NCBI GenBank assembly: GCA_963791455.1
Contig: CAWBSM010000004.1
Coordinates: 434,001 to 498,000 of the forward strand
DNA: 64,000 nt
Origin: Bog-473 sp963791455
Lineage (GTDB): Bacteria > Actinomycetota > Acidimicrobiia > Acidimicrobiales > RAAP-2
Direction of reading: 5' to 3'
Shown: positions 24,581 through 33,103 of the stretch, piece by piece
Layout: each line of letters starts with the position of its first letter
Numbering within the stretch: position 1 is the first letter of the stretch
Notes under the pieces: model-generated
Databases searched by the model: none
What the model saw: only the letters and a program-made list of their open reading frames with translations
Told to the model about the DNA's origin: nothing
Position numbers and translations under genes: made by a program

Positions 24581-25053
24581 GATGGCCCTCCGATCAAGAT
24601 GTTCTCGAGCGCGAGACGGGTCTGCTCGCTGTGCGCGGCCTCCGATTGCAGCGTGGTGAGGAGCCGGGTGAGCCACGTGTCCATGCCCACCTGTTCGCTG
24701 CGGATCCGGATGCCCCCCGACGAGTGCCCGATGCTGCAGCGGACCGACGCACCCTCGACCACGGCCTCGAGCGTGTCGTCGCCGAGGGTGATCCGGACCG
24801 ACTTGATCTCGTCGGACTTACGGAGACGTCCCGCACGCTCGATCACGATGCGGTCCCCGAGGACGCCCGCCAGCTCGGCCACCAACAGCTTGAGCATGAT
24901 CCGGAGGTCCGTGCTGTTCGATGCCAGCTGGGACACCGCCATGCTCAGGTCGAAGGCGGCGTCCGCCCCGCCCGGCCTCGAGCCAGCTGCTCCGGCTCCT
25001 GCACCAGTGTCCTCAACGGGCAAGCCGGCGGGCTCCATCGACATTGGCCGCAT
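24577..25053 (-). CDS. Hypothetical protein, first gene of the YbjQ operon
   Basis: 158 residues. The predicted pattern is a helix (DLSMAVSQLASNSTDLRIML), then a strand-rich region (IVIERAGRLRKSDEIKSVRITLGDDTLEAVV) and a C-terminal helix TWLTRLLTTLQSEAAHSEQTR. It lacks the YbjQ unit and I recognise no family. The ATG at 25053 has GGGGCGG upstream; the frame is open to 25140. Its stop overlaps the GTG of the next gene. The promoter of the five-gene operon must lie in 25054-25307, shared with the divergent glycosidase gene. Confidence 0.62.
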   Translation of the reverse strand: MRPMSMEPAGLPVEDTGAGAGAAGSRPGGADAAFDLSMAVSQLASNSTDLRIMLKLLVAELAGVLGDRIVIERAGRLRKSDEIKSVRITLGDDTLEAVVEGASVRCSIGHSSGGIRIRSEQVGMDTWLTRLLTTLQSEAAHSEQTRLALENILIGGPS

Positions 25054-25307
25054 CGTACCGCCCCGTCCCGACGGGGTCCTCCGGACCAAGCACTCGGCCG
25101 TCGCGCCCAAGAGCGTGGAACCGGCGCCGGCGAAGCGCATCTCGCGTGTAGCCTACGCCGGTTGCCGTCCGCTGCCATCCCTGACTCGCATGAAAGAGCG
25201 GGCGCCCATCGGTGCGCAAGAAACACGACCGTAACGAAATGTGCCCCGGGCGGACGTCACCCAGACGATATCTTCGACGACATGCCGTGGCGGGTTGCCG
25301 GACCTCG

Positions 25308-27194
25308 ATGTCCGTCCTGACGAAGATCCTCACCGGACTCCTGAGCGTCGTCGCGGTCGCAGCGACCGCTGGCGTCGTCGCCGCGCCCGCGGCGGCTTCG
25401 GGCGGCAACTGGGCACCGGTCCATCCCGGCGACTTCCCGGACCCGAGTGTCCTGCACTGGAACGGCGTCTACTACGCGTTTGCCACCCAGACCTTCGCCG
25501 CACCCGGCGAGGGCATCAACATCCAGGAGTCACTCTCGACGAACGGCGTCAGCTGGACCCCCCTCGGCTCCGACGCCATGCCGAAGGGACATCTCGGCTC
25601 GTGGGCCCAGCTCGGCGACACCTGGGCACCCTCGGTGGCCTACGACAGCGCGAGCAACGAATTCGTCATGTACTACGCGGCGACGGAGGCATCCACGGGG
25701 GACCAGTGCATCGGGATCGCCACCGCTCCTGTCACCAGCCCGCTCGGCCCCTACACCGACCCGTCGTCGGTACCCGCGGTGTGCCAGAACGGCAAGGACA
25801 CCGGCGGCACCATCGACAACGGGGACTACGGCGGGAGCATCGACCCCGACATCTTCACCGACCCAACGTCGGGGAGATCCTGGCTGTTCTGGAAGAGCGA
25901 CGGGAACAACGTCGGACTGGGTCAAACGTCCCTCTGGTCCCTGCCGCTCAATTCGGACCTGATGCCTCCGGACGGAACCACGCCGAACCAGCTCCTGACC
26001 TCCGGCGAGCCGTGGCAGAGCGGGATCGTGGAGGGTCCGGACATGTACTACCGTCCGGCCCCTGGGGGTAGCGGTACCTACTACCTCTTCTACTCGGGGA
26101 GCGACGAAGGGGCGTCCACCTATGCCATCGGGTGGGCGACGTGCGCGGGTCCCGCCGGACCCTGTACGGATGCGACCGACGCGAACCCGCTCCTCACCAC
26201 CTCGGCGGGCATGTCGGGCCCAGGAGGCCCCGACGTGTACACCTTGCCCTCGGGCCAGGTCGTCATGGCGTTGGCCGCGTGGCAGGGGAACACGATCGGC
26301 TACATCTCGTGCGGCATCCGGCCCATGTACCTGGCCGATCTTTCGTTCTCCACACCCGGTGGCATCCCGTCGCTGGCCCCCGATGCGGCCGGCGGCACCG
26401 TGCCCGCCGCCAGTCCGACCTGCCAGTCGTCGCCCCAGCCCGCGCCGGGCTACTGGCAGGTCGCCGCGGACGGGGGCGTCTTCACGTTCGGCGGGGCGGG
26501 CTTCTACGGATCGACCGGGTCGATGAAGCTCAACAAGCCCGTCGTCGGCCTCGCCCCGACTCCCGACCACCGCGGCTATTGGCTGGTGGCGAGCGACGGC
26601 GGCGTCTTCGCCTACGGTGACGCCGGCTTCCACGGCTCGACGGGGGCAATGGTGCTCAACAAACCGATCATCGGCATGATCCCCACCATCACCGGCCACG
26701 GCTACTGGCTGGTGGCCAGCGACGGTGGGGTGTTCGCCTTCGGCGACGCCCCCTTCCTCGGGTCGACCGGCGGCGAGACCCTCGCCTACCCGGTCACGGC
26801 GGCAGCACCGTCCTACCTCGGCGGCGGCTACTGGCTGGCCGACGCCAACGGCCAGGTCTTCCACTACGGCAACGCCAGCTCCTGGGGCCAGCCCGCGTTC
26901 GCGCCGGGCGGGTACCGCATCACCGGGATGTCCGGAACGCACAGTTCCCGCGGGTACTGGTTGGTCAGCGCGAACGGCAACGTGGCCGACTTCGGCGATG
27001 CTGCACCGTACGGGTCCATGTACGGCCAGCCCCTCAACGCGCCGGCGGTCGGGATGGCCGCGACCACGGACGGCTTCGGGTACTGGCTGCAGGGGGCCGA
27101 CGGCGGCATCTTCACCTTCGGCGACGCTCCCTTCTTGGGCTCGATGGGTGGCCACCGCTTGAACGCACCCATGGTGGGGATCGCCGCCACCTGA
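25308..27194 (+). CDS. Secreted GH43-like glycosidase with six-repeat C-terminal propeller
   Basis: 628 residues. A signal peptide (about 1-31, ending AAPAAAS) leads into a GH43-type five-bladed propeller: the general base in FPDPSVLHWNGVYYAF, the pKa modulator Asp in GSIDPDIFTD, and the general acid Glu in IVEGPDMYY. GH43 enzymes act on arabinans and xylans. From residue 382 there are six copies of a 42-residue repeat (GYWLVASDGGVFAFGDA then FxGSTGG). The same repeat occurs in the protein at 52186, so it is an independent module, perhaps for binding. It is divergent from the YbjQ operon. Confidence 0.83.
   Translation: MSVLTKILTGLLSVVAVAATAGVVAAPAAASGGNWAPVHPGDFPDPSVLHWNGVYYAFATQTFAAPGEGINIQESLSTNGVSWTPLGSDAMPKGHLGSWAQLGDTWAPSVAYDSASNEFVMYYAATEASTGDQCIGIATAPVTSPLGPYTDPSSVPAVCQNGKDTGGTIDNGDYGGSIDPDIFTDPTSGRSWLFWKSDGNNVGLGQTSLWSLPLNSDLMPPDGTTPNQLLTSGEPWQSGIVEGPDMYYRPAPGGSGTYYLFYSGSDEGASTYAIGWATCAGPAGPCTDATDANPLLTTSAGMSGPGGPDVYTLPSGQVVMALAAWQGNTIGYISCGIRPMYLADLSFSTPGGIPSLAPDAAGGTVPAASPTCQSSPQPAPGYWQVAADGGVFTFGGAGFYGSTGSMKLNKPVVGLAPTPDHRGYWLVASDGGVFAYGDAGFHGSTGAMVLNKPIIGMIPTITGHGYWLVASDGGVFAFGDAPFLGSTGGETLAYPVTAAAPSYLGGGYWLADANGQVFHYGNASSWGQPAFAPGGYRITGMSGTHSSRGYWLVSANGNVADFGDAAPYGSMYGQPLNAPAVGMAATTDGFGYWLQGADGGIFTFGDAPFLGSMGGHRLNAPMVGIAAT
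26451..27191 (+). repeat. Six tandem 42-residue (126-bp) coding repeats
   Basis: Six units each start YW-x-V/A-x-x-x-G-x-V/I and contain an FGDA-type turn and GS-x-x-G. Units 4 and 5 are the most diverged. The constant length and exact count of six fit a six-bladed propeller. Confidence 0.85.
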
Positions 27195-27278
27195 GTCCGT
27201 GCCCCGATCGCGGCCTATCCTGGTCGGCGCGTGACCGCGAGGAGGGCGACCCCCAGTGGCGCCGAGGAGGGCAAGCCG

Positions 27279-27872
27279 ATGACGAGCAGCACCGGCGGGT
27301 TCGAGTTGCGGGGCATCAACCACCTCGCCCTCGTCTGCCGCGACATGGAGCGGACGGTGGACTTCTACACCAATGTCCTCGGAATGCCCCTCGTCAAGAC
27401 CATCGAACTGCCCGCGGGCATGGGCCAGCACTTCTTCTTCGACTGCGGCGGAGGCGACTGCCTCGCCTTTTTCTGGTTCCCCGACGCACCCGACGGGGTG
27501 CCTGGCATCAGCGCGCCCGCGGCGCGGCCGGACCAGGGGGACCTCACCAGCGCCGTCGGCTCCATGAACCACGTCGCCTTCGACGTGGCGCCCGAGAAGG
27601 TCGAGGAGTACCGCGACCGCCTCGTCGCCGCCGGCATCGACTGCACCGAGATCGCCAACCACGACGACTCCGAGTGGGGCATCAGCGACACCATGCACTC
27701 GGGCGTCTACGTCCGCAGCATCTACTTCCAGGATCCGGACGGCATCCTGCTCGAGTTCGCCTGCTGGATGCGCGCGTTCAACCTCACCGACGTCTCGCAC
27801 ACCCCGGCCCGGTCCGTCGACGCCAACCTCGCCGCCGAACCCGAGCTCCCGACCGAGCCGACGCCGGTCTGA
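27279..27872 (+). CDS. VOC family dioxygenase-like protein
   Basis: 197 residues. There are two VOC modules: RGINHLALVCRDMERTVDFY with DVLGMP-type NVLGMPLV, then GSMNHVAFDVAPEKVEEYRD, ending in YFQDPDGILLEFACW, where the Glu is the third metal ligand. Two His and one Glu in this order fit an Fe(II) extradiol-dioxygenase-like or epimerase centre. The ATG at 27279 has GAGGAGGG nine bases upstream, so I reject the upstream GTG at 27231. It is the first gene of a three-gene run with a carboxymuconolactone decarboxylase and a CrtC-like protein, suggesting aromatic or steroid-ring catabolism. Confidence 0.82.
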   Translation: MTSSTGGFELRGINHLALVCRDMERTVDFYTNVLGMPLVKTIELPAGMGQHFFFDCGGGDCLAFFWFPDAPDGVPGISAPAARPDQGDLTSAVGSMNHVAFDVAPEKVEEYRDRLVAAGIDCTEIANHDDSEWGISDTMHSGVYVRSIYFQDPDGILLEFACWMRAFNLTDVSHTPARSVDANLAAEPELPTEPTPV

Positions 27873-27894
27873 GCCGCGGCACCGACCCGACTCG

Positions 27895-28533
27895 ATGCCC
27901 CGACTCCGCCAGGTCCCCAAGGACGAAGCCACCGCGCCCATCGTGACCACCATGTACGAATGGCTCTTCGAGGGCCGTGACCCCGTCGCCGAGCCCGGCC
28001 GCTGGGACGGGACGACGGGCGACTGGTGGACCGTGTTCGCCCTGAGCCCCGACATCCTGGACCACTGCGTCAAGGGTTTCGGCCTCTACCAGTCCCCGAC
28101 CCGGATCCTCGACCCCCAGCTGCGCGAGCTCGGCCAGATACGCGCCGGCTGGGCCGCCGGGAGCCAGTTCGTCTTCAGCCAACACGCCAAGTCCATGCGG
28201 GAGCTCGGCATGCCCGAGGAGCAGATCGCCCACATTCCCGCCTGGAGCGTCGCACCCGAGGGTACCTACGGCGCCGCCCAGCGGGCGGTGCTGGCCTACA
28301 CCGACTGCCTCGTCTACGACCACGGGCGCGTCCCCGAGGGGCTCTTCGCCGAATTGGCGCGCCATCTCGACGAGGTGGCCATCCTCGAGCTCACGTACAT
28401 CACGACGCTGTACTTCCAGCACGCGGTGATGTCGAGGGCCCTCCGCACGGAGTTCGACGACCGCGACGATCCCGTCGTCGAGGTTCCCGGTCCTCCGGGT
28501 GCCTCCGCCATGCATCCGGGACCTCGTCGGTGA
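27895..28533 (+). CDS. Carboxymuconolactone decarboxylase family protein
   Basis: 212 residues. It contains the CMD core: LDPQLRELGQIRAGWAAGSQFVFSQH followed by a helix with EEQIAHIP and AQRAVLAYTDCLVYDHGRV. The classical peroxidatic ExxxxCxxxH is replaced by a segment with GSQFVFSQH, lacking the cysteine pair, so this is unlikely to be an AhpD-type peroxidase. A decarboxylase-like or hydrolytic role is possible. It starts 23 bases after the VOC gene, and its stop overlaps the GTG of the next gene. Confidence 0.8.
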   Translation: MPRLRQVPKDEATAPIVTTMYEWLFEGRDPVAEPGRWDGTTGDWWTVFALSPDILDHCVKGFGLYQSPTRILDPQLRELGQIRAGWAAGSQFVFSQHAKSMRELGMPEEQIAHIPAWSVAPEGTYGAAQRAVLAYTDCLVYDHGRVPEGLFAELARHLDEVAILELTYITTLYFQHAVMSRALRTEFDDRDDPVVEVPGPPGASAMHPGPRR

Positions 28534-29474
28534 CGGCGGCCCACACCGTTCTGCCCTCCGACGAGGGGCGCCACGCCCCCGACGCCGAGGAGCTGTGGAA
28601 CGAGTCGTACTACTGCGACTTCGTGCAGGCCGACGGGTCCCTGGGCGGCTGGCTCCGCCTCGGCCTCTACCCCAACCGCCAGGTGGCGTGGTGGACGACC
28701 TGGATCGTCTGGCCCGACCGCCCCGGTGTCTGCTCGGTGGACTATCACGCACCGGTCCCACCTCAAGACGGCCTCGTCTCCCAGTCGGATCCCTTGGGCC
28801 GGGTCGAGATCGACCTGCATCGCCCCCTCGAGGAGTTCCGTCTCGCCGCCCGGGTGCGCGCCGCGGGCATCGGGCGACCCGAGGAGGTCTACCGACGCGG
28901 CGAGGCCTCGGGGCAGCCCACCGATCTCGAGGTCGACCTCACCTGGGCCACCGACGGCGTCCCTTACCACTACGTCGCCACGACGCGCTACGAGATTCCC
29001 TGCCTGGTGACCGGCACCGTGACCGTCGGCGGCGAGATGTTCACCGTCAACGGACAGGGACAGCGGGATCACTCGTGGGGCGTGCGGGACTGGTGGGCCT
29101 TCGGATGGTGCTGGTGCTCGATGCGCCTCGACGACGGGACCAGGATCCACCTGGCCGACATCCGCATCCCGGGCATGCCGGCGTTCTTCGGGTACGTGCA
29201 GACGCCCGGTGCGGTGCATCCCGTCACCGCCCTGTCGGTGGTCGACGACGTGGGCGAGCACGGCTTCCCGCGCGGCGCCCGCGTCGACGTCGCCGCCGCA
29301 CCGGCCCACGACATCGGGATCGAGGTCACCCCCGTGGCCTTCGGGCCGGTGCTCCTTCGCAACGACGACGGCCGGACGAGCCGTTTCCCGAGGGCGATGG
29401 CGGTCTGCCGCACCGACGACGGGCGCTCGGGCGCGGGCTGGATCGAGTGGAACCAGCCCGATCCGCCCCCGTGA
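28530..29474 (+). CDS. CrtC/DUF7064-like beta-rich protein
   Basis: 314 residues, mostly beta-strand, with Trp/His-rich motifs (QRDHSWGVRDWWAFGWCW) typical of the two-lipocalin-domain fold of hydroxyneurosporene synthase (CrtC) and related hydratases. The DHSWG block is the recognisable signature. It would act on a hydrophobic terpenoid or steroid-like substrate; this is inference from the family. The GTG at 28530 overlaps the preceding stop (GTGA), so translation is coupled to the CMD protein. The genes converge with the AIM24 gene nine bases downstream. Confidence 0.72.
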   Translation: MTAAHTVLPSDEGRHAPDAEELWNESYYCDFVQADGSLGGWLRLGLYPNRQVAWWTTWIVWPDRPGVCSVDYHAPVPPQDGLVSQSDPLGRVEIDLHRPLEEFRLAARVRAAGIGRPEEVYRRGEASGQPTDLEVDLTWATDGVPYHYVATTRYEIPCLVTGTVTVGGEMFTVNGQGQRDHSWGVRDWWAFGWCWCSMRLDDGTRIHLADIRIPGMPAFFGYVQTPGAVHPVTALSVVDDVGEHGFPRGARVDVAAAPAHDIGIEVTPVAFGPVLLRNDDGRTSRFPRAMAVCRTDDGRSGAGWIEWNQPDPPP

Positions 29475-29482
29475 CCTGATCG

Positions 29483-30247
29483 CTACTTGAACAGGTCGCC
29501 CAGCACCTTGGTGGCGCCGATGCCCACCGCGGCGCCTTCCGCCGCGTGATGGTCGTCGCGGTCGGGCAGGTACTCGCCGATGGCGCCGGCGAGGATCGGC
29601 AACGGCATCGACTGCAGCCAGATCCGACCGGGGCCCGTCAGCACGGCGAAGTGGTGCCCGTCGGCTCCCATGTAGCGGTTGGCCAGTCCCGGCACCTTCT
29701 GCACGGAGAAGGTCACCGAGGCCTGGAACAGGCCGGCATGCCCGGGGTGGACGCGCATCGTCTGCCCGGCCGCCAGGTCGTAGATGATCACCTCGCCCGA
29801 GAGGTCGACGAAGGCGCGGCCCTGTCCGCCGATCTTCTGCAGGATGAAGCCCTCGCCACCGAAGATCCCGCCGCGGAACGACTGCTGGAAGCCCATGGAG
29901 AGCTCGATCCCGGGCGTGGCGGCCATGAAACCGTGGCGGTGCACCATGAACTCGTTGCCGGGCGCCACGTCGATCGGCAGGATGTGGCCCGGGAACTTCG
30001 AGGCGAAGGCGATGGAGCCGGGTCCGCCCTGGGCGGTGTAGGTCGTCATCATGAAGGAGGCCCCGCTCACGGCGCGCTTGACGGCGCCCATGATCCCCTT
30101 GCCGCCCATGCCACCGCCGGTGTTGGTCTGCATCTGGACGGCATCGGACATCCAGCTGAACTCTCCGGCCTCCGAGACGATGGACTCGCCCGTTTGGAGC
30201 GAGAGCTCGATGACGGGCATCGTCGTGCCGTGGATCGTTTCCTCCAT
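29483..30247 (-). CDS. AIM24 / TIGR00266 family protein
   Basis: 254 residues of Gly-rich beta-helix-like sequence with the family hallmarks SIVSEAGEFSWMSDAVQMQT, FMMTTYTAQGGPGSIAFA, GEGFILQKIGGQGRAFVDL and the terminal AEGAAVGIGATKVLGDLF. TIGR00266 proteins occur widely in bacteria. They resemble the mitochondrial Aim24 protein and are thought to associate with membranes, but their role is not established. AGAAGGGGTG upstream of the ATG at 30247 is a strong ribosome-binding site. It follows the membrane protein gene by two bases, so the pair is an operon. Confidence 0.87.
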   Translation of the reverse strand: MEETIHGTTMPVIELSLQTGESIVSEAGEFSWMSDAVQMQTNTGGGMGGKGIMGAVKRAVSGASFMMTTYTAQGGPGSIAFASKFPGHILPIDVAPGNEFMVHRHGFMAATPGIELSMGFQQSFRGGIFGGEGFILQKIGGQGRAFVDLSGEVIIYDLAAGQTMRVHPGHAGLFQASVTFSVQKVPGLANRYMGADGHHFAVLTGPGRIWLQSMPLPILAGAIGEYLPDRDDHHAAEGAAVGIGATKVLGDLFK

Positions 30248-30249
30248 GG

Positions 30250-31062
30250 TCACCCCTTCTGTCGACTCCCATTGTGCACCGGCCATCGCCCCAGGCGGAG
30301 CATCCCGTGAGGGATCAGAGCCCCGACGAACCCGGCAGCTCCCCGTCCTCCACCCGCAGGCCCGGCCCAGGGCCGTGTGCCCCGCTCGACGAGCCGCTCG
30401 GCCAGCGACACCTCGATGAGCCCGAGAGCCACCCCGATGGTGAAGCCCAAGACGAAGTTGGTCACGAAGACCAGAAGCACCTGCTCGTGGGGCACGAGAT
30501 CCTTGATCAGGACGAGGACCTCGTGCTCGATTGCCAACGGCAGCGTGATCATCACGAAGACGATCATGAAGTGCGGCCACACCAGGCGCACCGAGCGCCC
30601 GAACGCCTCACGGAGCGAGCAGTCGAGCAGGTTGATCAGTGGGCCGACGAGGGCGCACAGCGTGTCGATGATCAGCCCCGGGAAGGCCAGCAACGCGCCG
30701 GCGAAGCCGTCGGCCACGACCAGGACGACCTCGGCCAGCAGAAGGCGGAACCACGGCAGCGTGCGCAGGACTTGCGACACGGGCTGAGGGGCCTGGTCGC
30801 GCTCGACGGCGCCCACCAGGCGCTCGAGCAAGCCGCTGTAGAAGGTGAGTCCCAAGGTGGACACGCCGAAGACCGCCACCGCCACCAGCGAGACCAGACC
30901 CATGCGGTCGGTGGAGATCTCGGTGAAGAAGGTTCCCCCGAACGCATCGACGAAGAAGATCACCAGCGCCGGGACGAGCACCCGGGCCGGCTCGAGCCGG
31001 GCCGTCCGCCACCCCATGGACACGAGCTCGACGGGGTGCAGCGGATGCCGGCCGACCTGCAC
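30250..31062 (-). CDS. Multi-pass membrane protein, unknown function
   Basis: 270 residues with five or six transmembrane helices (VLVPALVIFFVDAF, LVSLVAVAVFGVSTLGL, FRLLLAEVVLVVADGF, ALLAFPGLIIDTLCALVG, FMIVFVMITLPLAI, VLLVFVTNFVLGFTIGVAL). It resembles glycerophosphoryl-diester-phosphodiesterase-type membrane domains common in actinobacteria, but no catalytic residues can be assigned. It is immediately upstream of the AIM24 gene on the same strand (TGA then ATG after two bases). The start could be the ATG at 31017 instead. Confidence 0.7.
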   Translation of the reverse strand: MQVGRHPLHPVELVSMGWRTARLEPARVLVPALVIFFVDAFGGTFFTEISTDRMGLVSLVAVAVFGVSTLGLTFYSGLLERLVGAVERDQAPQPVSQVLRTLPWFRLLLAEVVLVVADGFAGALLAFPGLIIDTLCALVGPLINLLDCSLREAFGRSVRLVWPHFMIVFVMITLPLAIEHEVLVLIKDLVPHEQVLLVFVTNFVLGFTIGVALGLIEVSLAERLVERGTRPWAGPAGGGRGAAGFVGALIPHGMLRLGRWPVHNGSRQKG

Positions 31063-31211
31063 CGTCTTGTCCAGGCCGGGTGGAAACGTGTGGCTCCCCG
31101 GGGGTGATCGGCGTGCGGAACCGGGGCGGGGTCTCCCCCGCCGCAGGTCCCTCGCCTTGTCCGTCGGGGGTCACCGGCTCGGTCCCACCCGGCGTTCGTG
31201 GTGGTCCGCCG

Positions 31212-31913
31212 TCACGCCGGGGCGAATCCGTCGCCGACGAAGTCGAAGAGCACCCGGTCGGGGTCGAACGGTCTCGTCTCCCCGTCGAACCGGTGGTGCC
31301 CGACGGTCATCACGGTGTCCTCGGGGGCCACGAAGGCCACCTCGGTGAACCCGGCGGCCACGAGATGGGCCCTGATGGCCGGGGTGGCATCAGGGGGGCG
31401 ACGGTGCCGGGTCCAGACGAGGTGGCCACCGGGCCGGCAGAACTCCCGCATGGCCTCGATGGTGGCGGTGATGTCGGCGCCGCTGATGTTCCCGAAGACG
31501 CCGCACACGAGCACCAGATCAGCGGGGACGGCGTCCGCGTACCAGCGGGAGAGCGACGCGTCGCCCTCGACGATGCGGACCCGGTCGGCCACGGCGGACG
31601 TCGCAGCCCGGTGCCGGGCGAAGGACACCAGGGCCGGGTCGAGCTCGACCAGCAGCGCCGAGACCTCCGGACCTCGAGGGTGGGTGGACACGACGTCGAT
31701 CACGTCTCGCCCCTGTCCGGCGCACAGGCTGACCACCCGGATGGGACCCTCGTGGGACGCCGGCACCCCGTCGAGGACGCCGCGCACCATGGATTGCACG
31801 GTCCGCAACCGCAAGGAGAGGTTCGATCGGGGGTCGTCGTAGGGCCGGTGCCAGCGCACCCAGTGCGAGGGCCGGCCGGTCGAGGGAGGCTCCACACGGT
31901 CCCCGGGCGCCAT
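31212..31913 (-). CDS. Class I SAM-dependent methyltransferase
   Basis: 233 residues. SAM-binding motif I is seen as VVSLCAGQGRDVIDVV, followed by the acidic strand LLVELDPALVSFARH, motif II VRIVEGDAS and the catalytic-region strand DLVLVCGVFGNIS. The short C-terminal part reads GHLVWTRHRRPPD. The target is unknown. It stands divergent from the DNA methylase gene, with 35 bases between the two start codons, so they may share regulation. Confidence 0.8.
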   Translation of the reverse strand: MAPGDRVEPPSTGRPSHWVRWHRPYDDPRSNLSLRLRTVQSMVRGVLDGVPASHEGPIRVVSLCAGQGRDVIDVVSTHPRGPEVSALLVELDPALVSFARHRAATSAVADRVRIVEGDASLSRWYADAVPADLVLVCGVFGNISGADITATIEAMREFCRPGGHLVWTRHRRPPDATPAIRAHLVAAGFTEVAFVAPEDTVMTVGHHRFDGETRPFDPDRVLFDFVGDGFAPA

Positions 31914-31948
31914 GACGACCCATCGTAGGGTGGGCCGGTGAGCGCTCC

Positions 31949-33103
31949 GTGATCAAGTACCTGGGCTCCAAACGCCGCCTCGTCCCCATCCTGGCGCAGA
32001 TCTGCGAGGCCTCGGGTGCCCGGACGGCGCTCGACCTCTTCACCGGTACCACCCGCGTCGCCCAGGCCTTCAAGTCCCAGGGCGTGCACGTCACCGCGGC
32101 AGACAGCGCTCGCTACGCCCACGCCTTCGCCCGCACCTACGTCGAGGCGGACGCCGACGCCATCGACATCGAGGCGCTCCGGCGGGCCGTCGCCCACCTC
32201 AATGCGATCCCCGGTGTTCCGGGCTACGTCCACGAGACGTTCAGCCGTCAGGCCCGGTTCTTCCAATCGCACAACGCCGCTCGGATCGATGCCGTGCGGG
32301 ACACCATCGAATCGGAGTATGCGGGGTCACCCCTGTTCCCCCTGCTGCTCACGAGCCTCATCGAGGCCGCGGACCGGGTCGATTCGACGACCGGCGTCCA
32401 GATGGCCTACGTGAAGCAGTGGGCCCCCCGGTCGTTCAACCCGCTCGAGCTACGGGTGCCGGCGCTCCTCGCCGGGCCGGGCCGGGCCGTCCGGGGCGAC
32501 GCGGTCGAACTCGCGCCCATGCTGGGCCACTTCGACCTGGCGTACCTCGACCCGCCGTACAACCAGCACCGGTACTTCACCAACTACCACGTCTGGGAGA
32601 CCTTGGTGGCTTGGGACGCGCCCGAGGCCTATGGCGTGGCCCGCAAGCGGGTGGACGCCCGGGACGCCTCCACCCACTCGGCGTTCAACTCGAAGCGGAC
32701 CATGCCCGCCGCCCTGGCCGCGGTGGTCCAAAGCGTGGACTGTGACCTGTTGGTCCTGTCCTACAACGACGAGTCCTGGCTCGAACTGGCCGAGCTCGAG
32801 GCGATGTGCGCCGCCCGACACGCACCGCGCGGCGCTGCGGTGAGCCGCGAGGTGGCCACGCTCTCCTTCGACTCGGCTCGATACGTCGGTGCCCGCATCG
32901 GCATCTTCGACCCGTCCGGCCGCAAAGTCGGCCGGGTGAGCCACCTTTCCAACCAGGAATTGCTGGTCATCGCCGGCGACCCGGCCCTCGTGCGCCGCGT
33001 GGTGGAGGCCGTCGGGACCGCCCCGCCCGGGTCGGCGCAAGTCGGACCCCCTTCCGCTGGTGTCGGCGCGGCCACGGTGGATCGGCTACAACAGGCAACG
33101 TGA
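31949..33103 (+). CDS. D12-class DNA adenine-N6 methyltransferase (orphan)
   Basis: 384 residues from a GTG at 31949. The N-terminus MIKYLGSKRRLVP is the SAM-binding start of D12 (Dam/DpnM-like) methylases. Motif I is DLFTGTTRVAQAF, and the catalytic motif IV is LDPPYNQHRYFTNY. The enzyme should methylate adenine at N6 in a specific DNA sequence. No restriction endonuclease or specificity subunit lies nearby, so it looks like an orphan methylase with a regulatory, epigenetic or anti-restriction role. Its stop overlaps the GTG of ppk2 in a GTGA. Confidence 0.87.
   Translation: MIKYLGSKRRLVPILAQICEASGARTALDLFTGTTRVAQAFKSQGVHVTAADSARYAHAFARTYVEADADAIDIEALRRAVAHLNAIPGVPGYVHETFSRQARFFQSHNAARIDAVRDTIESEYAGSPLFPLLLTSLIEAADRVDSTTGVQMAYVKQWAPRSFNPLELRVPALLAGPGRAVRGDAVELAPMLGHFDLAYLDPPYNQHRYFTNYHVWETLVAWDAPEAYGVARKRVDARDASTHSAFNSKRTMPAALAAVVQSVDCDLLVLSYNDESWLELAELEAMCAARHAPRGAAVSREVATLSFDSARYVGARIGIFDPSGRKVGRVSHLSNQELLVIAGDPALVRRVVEAVGTAPPGSAQVGPPSAGVGAATVDRLQQAT

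Noticed and set aside
25530..28073. 847-residue minus-strand open frame
   Set aside because: Antisense to the GH43-like and VOC genes; length results from GC-rich codon bias, and the translated sequence has no domain.
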